Of a DNA stretch of 11,327 nucleotides, positions 6,427 to 11,327 are shown piece after piece. The notes beneath the pieces are model-generated. The model did not search any database. It worked only from the letters and a program-made list of their open reading frames with translations, and was not told the DNA's origin. Position numbers and translations under genes: made by a program. How positions within the stretch are numbered: position 1 is the first letter of the stretch; each line of letters begins with the position of its first letter. The stretch is from contig JARIBR010000060.1 of the NCBI GenBank assembly GCA_029258695.1, positions 1 through 11,327 on the forward strand, in the 5' to 3' direction. The DNA is from Quadrisphaera sp. (GTDB lineage Bacteria; Actinomycetota; Actinomycetes; Actinomycetales; Quadrisphaeraceae).

Positions 6427-7274
6427 GCGGACCCCCGCTGCGCGTCGTCGTCCCCCTGCACGACGGGGAATCAACGATCACCACGCTCCTCGACGACCTC
6501 GCCGCCCAGCGAGGGGTGAGCCTCTCCCTCGCCGTGGTCGCGAACGGCTGCTCCGACGGCTCCGGCGCGGTGGCGCGGCGCGCGCTCGCCGCTCACGCGG
6601 GGGTGTTCGCCAGCGCCGGCATGGTCGACGCCGGGCAGGCCGGCCGCACGAACGCCCTCGTCGTCGGAGAAGCGCTCGCAGGCGAGGCGGGCCCGCTCGT
6701 GGTGTGCGACCAGGACGTGCGCCTGCCGCCCGACGCGCTCGCCTGTGTTCTCGCCGCGCTGCACCCTGTCGGTGACGCGCACCTCGTGACGCCCCGCCTG
6801 CGGCTGCCGGAGGGGCTCGCCGGGCTCCCGTCACGGTACTGGCGCACGTGGTCACGGCTGCCGTACGTGCATCGGGCGCCGGTCAGCGTCGGGCTGTACG
6901 CCGTCTCCGAGCAGGGACGAGCGGCGATCGGGCCGTGGCCGGAGTCGGCGCCCGACGACAAGCACGCGCGCGGCGCGATCGGCCCCGACGGGTGCGCCCG
7001 CCTGGACACCACCTGGTACAGCGTCGACCTGCCCTCGACGGTGCGCGCCGTCGTCGTCGCGCGGGCGGGGTACCTGCGGGCCAACCGGCGGCTCGCGCAC
7101 GAGTCCCCGGGCGTCGCGGCAGCCACGGGGGAGCGTCACGCCGGCGCCGCGTCGGCGCTCGCTCGCGGGCCGTGGGGGGACGCCGCGGTCTTCCTCGCCC
7201 TGTACGGCGCCGGTGCGCTGCTCGACGCCAGCCGGCGCGTGCGCAGCGCGAAGCACCGTGGACCCGGCGGATGA
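6423..7274 (+). CDS. Family 2 glycosyltransferase (first of operon pair)
   Basis: A 283-residue GT-A fold transferase that moves a sugar from a nucleotide donor to a glycan or lipid acceptor on the cytoplasmic side. The N-terminal LRVVVPLHDGESTITTLLDD (6-25) and VVANGCSDGS (38-47) match the GT2 nucleotide-binding start. The metal site is DQD (96-98) in VVCDQDVRLPPDAL, the DxD of the family. APDDKHARG further on could be the acceptor-side ED-like acidic pair. A hydrophobic stretch near the C-terminus (VFLALYGAGALL) may associate with the membrane. The start overlaps the RmlD-like stop (ATGA), indicating coupled translation; no separate Shine-Dalgarno is evident. An open frame extends 13 codons upstream but lies inside the previous gene and is rejected. 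Donor and acceptor unknown. Confidence 0.85.
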   Translation: MSGPPLRVVVPLHDGESTITTLLDDLAAQRGVSLSLAVVANGCSDGSGAVARRALAAHAGVFASAGMVDAGQAGRTNALVVGEALAGEAGPLVVCDQDVRLPPDALACVLAALHPVGDAHLVTPRLRLPEGLAGLPSRYWRTWSRLPYVHRAPVSVGLYAVSEQGRAAIGPWPESAPDDKHARGAIGPDGCARLDTTWYSVDLPSTVRAVVVARAGYLRANRRLAHESPGVAAATGERHAGAASALARGPWGDAAVFLALYGAGALLDASRRVRSAKHRGPGG

Positions 7275-8143
7275 CTCGCACGGACCCGTGCCCCGGCGCC
7301 CCTCGGCTCGCAGCGGTCATCGTGCCGGCGCGTGACGAGGAGGGCGTCATCGCCGCGTGCCTGGCGTCCCTGGGTCGACAGGAGACCCTGAAGGCCTGGC
7401 GCCTGGAGACCACGGTCGTGTGCGGTGGGTGTGCTGACGCCACCGCTGACGTGGCGCGGCGCTGGGTCGGCGTCGGCCGGCCTCTGAGCGGGAGGGTCGT
7501 CGAGGTGGCCGAGCCCGGCAAGGCGGTGGCGCTCGACGCCGGGGACGCTGCGGCCGGCGTCCCCGGCGAGCCGGGGCCGGTCGTCGACGCTCCCGAGCTC
7601 ATCGCCTACCTCGACGCGGACGTCGTTCTCGCACCTGGAGCGCTGTCGGCGTGGGTCGACGCTCTCGCTCAGGGGGCTTGGCTCGTCGGCTGCCGACTGG
7701 CCCTGCGCGCGCCCCGCACGTGGCTGGCGCGCGCGTACGCCCGGACCTGGCTCGCCTTGCCGTCCGTGGTCGACGACGCCGCGGGAGCGGGGTGCTTCGT
7801 CGTCAGCGGCGAGGCACGGCGGCGCTGGGGCCGCTTCCCTCGTGATCTGCCCGACGACGCGTTCGTCCGCTCCCTCTTCGCGCCGTCGGAGTGCCGCGTC
7901 GTCGAGGCCGAGGCGCTGGTGCGCTTCCCCGAGGCGCACGAGCTCGTGGGGGTCGTGGCGCGGTGGCGTGGCGGCAACCGGCTGCTGCGCAGCAGCGGGG
8001 GGTGGGGTGCGCGCGGCTCGCGGTGGCGCACCGCGCTGAGCGTGGTCTCCAGCGCGCGGGCGCTGTCCGGGCTGCCGGTGTTCGTGCTCGTCAACGCCGC
8101 GGCGCGCCGCCATCGCACGGTCGGCTGGGCGCGAGCACGCTGA
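7271..8143 (+). CDS. Family 2 glycosyltransferase (second of operon pair)
   Basis: A 290-residue GT2 enzyme. The N-terminal LAAVIVPARDEEGVIAACLASL (13-34) is the standard first strand and helix, with the ARDEE variant common in this family. VVCGGCADATADVARRW (49-65) corresponds to the donor-binding region, EPGKAVALDAG (81-91) to the 'GK-x-x-ALN' block, and the DxD metal site is YLDADVVL (113-120). PDDAFVRSLF (194-203) supplies the acceptor-side acidic pair (D195/D196), followed by ARWRGGNRLLR (230-240), reminiscent of QxxRW. It starts at ATG 7271 overlapping the previous stop (ATGA). The only homologous frame begins here; the longer frame from 6848 is antisense-like filler within the previous gene. 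Its 3' end overlaps the convergent glycosyltransferase by 53 bp. Likely acts in the same glycan pathway as its neighbours. Confidence 0.88.
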   Translation: MTRTDPCPGAPRLAAVIVPARDEEGVIAACLASLGRQETLKAWRLETTVVCGGCADATADVARRWVGVGRPLSGRVVEVAEPGKAVALDAGDAAAGVPGEPGPVVDAPELIAYLDADVVLAPGALSAWVDALAQGAWLVGCRLALRAPRTWLARAYARTWLALPSVVDDAAGAGCFVVSGEARRRWGRFPRDLPDDAFVRSLFAPSECRVVEAEALVRFPEAHELVGVVARWRGGNRLLRSSGGWGARGSRWRTALSVVSSARALSGLPVFVLVNAAARRHRTVGWARAR

Positions 8144-9197
8144 GCGGGTCCCACGTCGGGTCGTCCCACCGGGGATAGGGCCAGCCGGCCGACCAGAGGC
8201 GCCGCTCGCGCCACAGCCGACCCCACATGACGGCCTCGCCGGCCGGACCGGTTCGCGCGAGCGATGCTGCTGCGCGTCCCCGCGGGAGACGGCTGGCGAC
8301 CGCCCGGGCGGCGACCCCGAGCCTGAGCAGCGCGACGTGGAGCGCCGCCTTCCACCGCGGGCCGGCCTGCTGCGCGTACGTCGCCTTGCCGCGCAGGAGC
8401 AGCCGGTAGAAGGTCAGCCGCGACCCGGACGACGACCCCCGCGCGTGGACCACCGTGGCGTCCGGCGTGATCGCCGGCCGGTACCCCAGGCTCCGGGCGC
8501 GGCGGCACAGGTCGGCGTCCTCGCCGTACATGACGAAGCGCTCGTCGAACCCGCCCAGCGCCTCCCACGTGCGTCGGTGCACCGCCAGGAGGCAACCTGC
8601 CACGATGCCCACCTCACGGGCGCTGTCCCGCTGCCACGGGCCCATCGACTCCGGGTCGAGCCACCGGTTCCGTCGGAAGCCGCTCGAGAGCCCGACCGCG
8701 TCGGCGAACCAGCTCCACGTCGTCGGGGCGGCGAAGCACGAGGCCGGGTCCACCTGCCCGTCGGGGTCCAGCGTCCGGCCGCCGACCACGCCCCTGCTCG
8801 GGGACTCGTCGAGGAAGTCGACCAGGGCGTCCAGGGCGCCCGGCAGCGGCAGCGCGTCGGAGTTGAGGAGCACCATGACGCTGCCACGGCAGCGCGACGC
8901 GGCCACGTTGCAGGCCCGGGCGAAGCCGATGTTGCGGTCCTCGAGCAGGAGGGCACGCTGCTGTCCGCCGGGCACGGTGGCCGTCTCGGAGACCCAGCGG
9001 CGGAGGAGGTCGCGCGTCGCCGGTGCCGAGGCGTTGTCGACCACGACCACCTCGTGGCTCCGACGAGGCCCCCCGTCCCCGGCCAGGGAGTCGAGGCACG
9101 CGCACACCTGCTCGCGCGCGTTGAAGGTGACGACGACGATCGAGACGTCGGGTGGGTCCTCGAGACCTCGTCGACCCTGAGGAGTCCACGTCACCAC
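8091..9197 (-). CDS. WbbL-type family 2 glycosyltransferase
   Basis: A 368-residue GT2 enzyme of the rhamnosyltransferase-like (WbbL/RfbF) type that usually adds sugars to lipid-linked cell-wall or O-antigen glycans. Motifs in order: DVSIVVVTFNAR (17-28); VVVDNAS (51-57); NIGFARACNVA (89-99); MVLLNSDALPLPGALD (108-123) with NSD as the metal site; VGIVAGCLLAVHRRTWEALGGFDERFVMYGEDADLCRRARSLGYR (196-240), whose GGFDE and GED acidic residues are diagnostic; and TPDATVVHARG (244-254). A GTG at 9197 or 9194 is the start. It follows the stop of copy B (TGA 9201-9203) by 3 bases and has no own Shine-Dalgarno, so it depends on coupling to copy B. The C-terminal about 90 residues are Arg-rich and may sit on the membrane. 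RmlD-like and WbbL-like enzymes near one another suggest rhamnose or another deoxysugar, by inference only. Confidence 0.92.
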   Translation of the reverse strand: MVTWTPQGRRGLEDPPDVSIVVVTFNAREQVCACLDSLAGDGGPRRSHEVVVVDNASAPATRDLLRRWVSETATVPGGQQRALLLEDRNIGFARACNVAASRCRGSVMVLLNSDALPLPGALDALVDFLDESPSRGVVGGRTLDPDGQVDPASCFAAPTTWSWFADAVGLSSGFRRNRWLDPESMGPWQRDSAREVGIVAGCLLAVHRRTWEALGGFDERFVMYGEDADLCRRARSLGYRPAITPDATVVHARGSSSGSRLTFYRLLLRGKATYAQQAGPRWKAALHVALLRLGVAARAVASRLPRGRAAASLARTGPAGEAVMWGRLWRERRLWSAGWPYPRWDDPTWDPLSVLAPSRPCDGGAPRR

Positions 9198-9200
9198 TGC

Positions 9201-9860
9201 TCAGACGCGGATGCGACCAGCATCGGAGGCGCCCGCACCCTCATCGTCCGCGGGCACGCCGCGCCACCACGCGACGAGCTCCTCGAGGATCGCGCGCGGG
9301 TGCCAGGTCAGGGGGACCCCGGCGGCCAGCAGGCCGGCGACGAGCAGGAGGATCGCCGTGAGCGTCTCGGCGCTGTCCTCCACCGCCTCCAGCAGGAACA
9401 GCGTCGCCCCGGTGGTGAACAGGCCAGCGACGCTGGCGCAGGTCTGCGACACCAGGAGCACGACTGCTGCGGCGACCAGAGCCCGCGCCGACCGGCCACG
9501 GGTGCTGCGGGCGACCAGGAGCAGGAAGCCCCCGACCACCGCTGCTGCTATGGGCTGGGTGAGCGAGAGGGTCGCCTCCTCCCCGAGCCTCCGTCCGCCG
9601 ATCTCGTGCAGGGACGCGGTCTCGTCGACGCTGAACGCGAGGCACAGGGCGGCGAGCCACAGCCACCACAGCCGCTGCGCTACGACCGAGCGCCCGACCA
9701 CGACGAGCGCGGCGACAGCGGCGGCGGCGAAGTGGAAGCTGGCGTACCAGGTCGGGAGGTTGTTCTCCAGGTCCGCGTCGACCAGGCGCGACCGGACGGT
9801 GACGTGGTTGACCAGGTGTGCCGCGGTGAGGAGGACGAGCCCGACGAGGCTCATCGCCAC
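9201..9860 (-). CDS. Polytopic membrane protein, copy B (complete paralogue)
   Basis: A 219-residue membrane protein with predicted helices at about 4-22, 43-58, 64-78, 99-117, 126-147 and 165-182, and a short acidic cytoplasmic or external tail (ADDEGAGASD). Unusual polar signatures sit at helix borders: DADLENNLPTWY (28-39), FSVDETASLHE (76-86) and LLEAVEDSAETL (156-167). They are kept in copy A as far as that gene is visible. Clustered Asp, Glu and His next to the membrane hint at a metal site or intramembrane enzyme, but I know of no assigned function for this family. The start is GTG 9858-9860, shared with copy A; ATG 9852-9854 is a less likely alternative because it is not conserved. 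No clear Shine-Dalgarno. It is co-transcribed with, and probably translationally coupled to, the WbbL-type glycosyltransferase, linking it to glycan export, lipid-carrier handling or attachment (inference). Confidence 0.88.
   Translation of the reverse strand: MAMSLVGLVLLTAAHLVNHVTVRSRLVDADLENNLPTWYASFHFAAAAVAALVVVGRSVVAQRLWWLWLAALCLAFSVDETASLHEIGGRRLGEEATLSLTQPIAAAVVGGFLLLVARSTRGRSARALVAAAVVLLVSQTCASVAGLFTTGATLFLLEAVEDSAETLTAILLLVAGLLAAGVPLTWHPRAILEELVAWWRGVPADDEGAGASDAGRIRV
9375..9860 (-). repeat. Direct duplicate of 1-486 (about 82% identical)
   Basis: Positions 9375-9860 align with 1-486 without a single gap: about 398 of 486 bases match by hand count. Similarity runs a little past the start codon: GGGCGAG and TCTGC blocks recur upstream of both, with a 6-base indel. 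The two are in the same orientation, 9374 bp apart. The degree of divergence indicates an old duplication, or gene conversion between paralogues, rather than a recent insertion. Confidence 0.85.
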
Positions 9861-9892
9861 AGCGGCGGGCGAGGACTCTGCGTCACCTGGTG

Positions 9893-9918
9893 GACGTTAC
9901 GTCGGAGGGGCGACGCCC
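9893..9918. promoter_or_regulatory. Two adjacent one-base-centre dyads upstream of copy B
   Basis: GACGT-T-ACGTC (9893-9903) and GGGCG-A-CGCCC (9908-9918) are both perfect 11-base dyads separated by 4 bases. They lie 33-58 bp upstream of the copy B start codon, where operators are common. The second could alternatively fold only in RNA. No known consensus is recognised. Confidence 0.3.
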
Positions 9919-9969
9919 AGTAGGTGAGCGACGCGCGCACTTGTCGAGGCCCGGCTGAGAGAGGTGCCG

Positions 9970-9983
9970 TCGCGCCGGCGCGA
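9970..9983. repeat. 14-bp perfect palindrome
   Basis: TCGCGCC-GGCGCGA is a perfect 14-bp palindrome, about 110 bp upstream of copy B. GC-only palindromes occur by chance in such DNA, so a role is uncertain. Confidence 0.25.
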
Positions 9984-10119
9984 GGCGTGGCAGTGAGGCC
10001 TGCGCGCTGCTGCCCTCCGTGACCGCGGTGGTTCTGGGGAGGTACGGCTCCCTGGGTGCAGCCTGATCGCGTCGACCGGGTGGTCGAAGACGACGAGGCG
10101 ACACGGCACATGCTCTCTG

Positions 10120-10147
10120 CTCAAATACCATCAGGTCGCGTGCTACG
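10120..10147 (+). promoter_or_regulatory. Weak third match to the shared 28-bp motif
   Basis: Aligned without gaps to 5473-5500, 17 of 28 positions agree, including TCAA at the left, TCA in the middle and a G-x-GTG-like right part ending in CG. It ends 73 bp before the NIDO-SGNH ATG, similar to the distances seen for copies 1 and 2 from their genes. The match to copy 1 is poorer (about 10 of 25), so this site is tentative. Confidence 0.2.
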
Positions 10148-10148
10148 A

Positions 10149-10158
10149 AAGATATCTT
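10149..10158. promoter_or_regulatory. AT-rich palindrome upstream of the NIDO-SGNH gene
   Basis: AAGATATCTT is a perfect 10-bp palindrome in an AT-rich pocket 62 bp upstream of the start codon. It sits where a -10 element or an operator would be expected. TATCTT could act as a poor -10 hexamer, but no matching -35 is seen. Confidence 0.3.
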
Positions 10159-10220
10159 GATCGACACGTCGGTGAGGCTTCTCGCCGAGGACGCCCTACC
10201 AATGATGGTGGAGACCTGGG

Positions 10221-11327
10221 ATGCGTCGATTCGTCATGGTTTCGTTGGTCTTGATGGCCTTCGTCCTGGTCATGCTCGTCCCGGGCGCCGGGGGTGCCGC
10301 GGCGGCTCGCCCCTCTCCCGGTGCGGTCGTGGCCTCCGAGGAGTGCCATCGGAACGCCCTCCCGCGCAACGACGACAACTCCAGCTCAGCGGTGCCGCTA
10401 CCTTTCGACATCAACTTCTACGGGCAGACCTTCGGTGGGCTATGGGTGAACAACAACGGCAACGTGACCTTTGACGGGCCGCTGTCCACTTTCACACCCT
10501 TCGGTCTGCTGGGCACGAGCACGCGCATCATCGCGCCGTTCTTCGCCGACGTGGACACCCGCACCGGCGACGGTGGGCTCGTCGCCTACGGCTGGGGCGA
10601 CACGCTCTACGAGGGGCACCGTGCCTTCTGCGTCGACTGGATCGACGTCGGCTACTACAACCAGCACACGGACAAGCGCAACACCTTCCAGCTGCTCCTG
10701 GTGGAGCGTGAGGACAGCGCTCCCGGCGACTTCGACATCGTCTTCAACTACGGCGCCGTCCAGTGGGAGTCCGGAGACGCCAGCGATGGTGTCGGCGGGC
10801 TCGGGGGCACCACGGCGCGCGCGGGCTTCTCCAACGGCGTCCCCGGCCCGGACACCACCTATGAGATGCCCGGCTCGGGGGTGCCCGGAGCGCTCCTCGA
10901 CGACGGGACGTACGCGCTCTCGATCACCACGACCAACAGCAACACGTCAGGGCGCCATGTGTTCGCCGTGCGCGTGGGTGGCGCGCCGGCCACTCAGTAC
11001 GTGGCCCTCGGCGACTCCTTCCAGTCGGGGGAGGGAAGCTTCGACTACCGCACGGGTACGGACACGGACGACAACCGGTGCCACCGCTCGAAGGACGCGT
11101 ACCCGGTGCTCGTGGCCAAGAGTGGGTTGGCGCCCACCGACCTGCGGTTCTGGGCCTGCAGCGGCGCGGTCATCAGCGATCAGTACGTACCGATCGCGAT
11201 CAACACCGGTGTGCCGTGGAACGACCCCCTACGAGTCACCGATGACGACGACACCGGCTCGTGGACCGGTCAGGGGCGGGGAACGAGCTATCTGAACCGT
11301 CTCAGCACTTCCACGAAGCTAGTCACC
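10221..11327 (+). CDS. Secreted NIDO-domain plus SGNH esterase protein (3' end cut)
   Basis: The visible 369 residues begin at ATG 10221 with GGTGGAG 7 nt upstream, and the frame is open at the right edge. Residues 1-29 are a Sec signal peptide (MRRF, then a long hydrophobic core, AAA before RPSPG). Residues about 58-250 form a NIDO (nidogen-like) domain: PFDINFYGQTFGGLWVNNNG (61-80), IIAPFFADVDTR (103-114), FCVDWIDVGYY (137-147) and FDIVFNYGAVQWE (171-183). NIDO domains are extracellular and linked to adhesion. From 259 an SGNH hydrolase begins: YVALGDSFQSGEG (260-272) with Ser266 as expected nucleophile, CHRSKDAYP (287-295) and FWACSGA (310-316). This set is typical of actinobacterial SEST-like esterases. 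The Asp/His block lies beyond the window. The protein is probably exported and acts on an ester in extracellular glycan, lipid or host material; the substrate is unknown. Confidence 0.9.
   Translation, partial: MRRFVMVSLVLMAFVLVMLVPGAGGAAAARPSPGAVVASEECHRNALPRNDDNSSSAVPLPFDINFYGQTFGGLWVNNNGNVTFDGPLSTFTPFGLLGTSTRIIAPFFADVDTRTGDGGLVAYGWGDTLYEGHRAFCVDWIDVGYYNQHTDKRNTFQLLLVEREDSAPGDFDIVFNYGAVQWESGDASDGVGGLGGTTARAGFSNGVPGPDTTYEMPGSGVPGALLDDGTYALSITTTNSNTSGRHVFAVRVGGAPATQYVALGDSFQSGEGSFDYRTGTDTDDNRCHRSKDAYPVLVAKSGLAPTDLRFWACSGAVISDQYVPIAINTGVPWNDPLRVTDDDDTGSWTGQGRGTSYLNRLSTSTKLVT

Larger units (their letters stand above)
9861..10220. other. 360-bp divergent intergenic region, no gene seen
   Basis: Lies between copy B (minus) and the NIDO-SGNH gene (plus). 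Open minus-strand frames of 86 and 94 codons here have no plausible protein character and are not called, although the 86-codon one ends at the ATG 9854 of copy B. The stretch holds two adjacent perfect dyads (9893-9918), a 14-bp palindrome (9970-9983), a weak third match to the shared motif (10120-10147), a palindrome AAGATATCTT (10149-10158), and the NIDO-SGNH ribosome site GGTGGAG (10207-10213). Confidence 0.5.

Noticed and set aside
4912..6474. 520-codon minus-strand open frame
   Set aside because: It is antisense to the membrane protein and the RmlD-like gene and has low-complexity Arg/Gly/His composition without motifs.
8337..9923. 528-codon plus-strand open frame
   Set aside because: It is antisense to the WbbL-type glycosyltransferase and copy B, both supported by conserved motifs or paralogy; the translation has no recognisable domain.
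9851..10111. 86-codon minus-strand frame ending in an ATGA overlap with copy B's ATG 9854
   Set aside because: The overlap looks like operon coupling, but the translation has no protein-like pattern and copy A does not preserve the ATG. The shared GTG start of copies A and B is the better explanation.
1..11327. Insertion sequence, integrase, phage, tRNA attachment site or CRISPR array
   Set aside because: I looked for transposase or recombinase motifs, short regularly spaced repeats and tRNA-like cloverleafs and saw none. The A/B direct repeat is explained by paralogous genes.

Overview
The window is GC-rich throughout, with strong third-position G/C, frequent GTG starts and tightly packed genes. 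This points to a high-GC actinobacterium, probably a soil or plant-associated Micrococcales or Propionibacteriales-type genome. Genus cannot be fixed from the sequence. I see no rRNA, tRNA, CRISPR array, transposase, integrase or phage gene. The content is a chromosomal cell-surface and glycan-modification neighbourhood.

Layout, left to right. (1) Positions 1-486, minus strand: a membrane-protein gene (copy A) cut by the window edge. (2) 663-2774, minus: a large OafA/YrhL-type membrane O-acyltransferase with a C-terminal SGNH domain. (3) 2949-3719, minus: a GAF-LuxR transcription regulator that reads toward the acyltransferase. (4) A 437-bp non-coding stretch (3720-4156) rich in inverted repeats separates the minus-strand block from a plus-strand block. 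(5) 4157-5472, plus: a secreted lipoprotein translationally coupled to a four-helix membrane protein. (6) 5557-8143, plus: a compact operon of an RmlD-like SDR sugar-nucleotide reductase/epimerase and two family-2 glycosyltransferases, joined by ATGA overlaps. (7) 8091-9860, minus: a full-length paralogue of the first gene (copy B, 9201-9860) followed by a WbbL-type family-2 glycosyltransferase, which converges on the plus operon and overlaps it by 53 bp tail to tail. (8) 9861-10220: a 360-bp divergent intergenic region. (9) 10221 to the right edge, plus: a secreted protein with an N-terminal NIDO domain and a C-terminal SGNH esterase domain, cut by the edge.

Taken together, the three glycosyltransferases and the SDR enzyme look like part of a pathway for an extracellular or cell-wall-linked glycan. 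The O-acyltransferase is a plausible decorating enzyme, and the NIDO-SGNH protein is a possible secreted esterase. This joint role is inferred from context; substrates cannot be read from the sequence.

The most unusual signals are three. First, copies A and B are paralogous and about 82% identical at nucleotide level over 486 gap-free bases; they sit in direct orientation around the glycan block. They belong to an uncharacterised membrane family with strongly conserved acidic and histidine residues. Second, an imperfect 28-bp motif (22/28 identical) occurs upstream of both the acyltransferase and the RmlD-like gene, with a weaker third match upstream of the NIDO-SGNH gene. Third, the NIDO plus SGNH domain fusion is notable.
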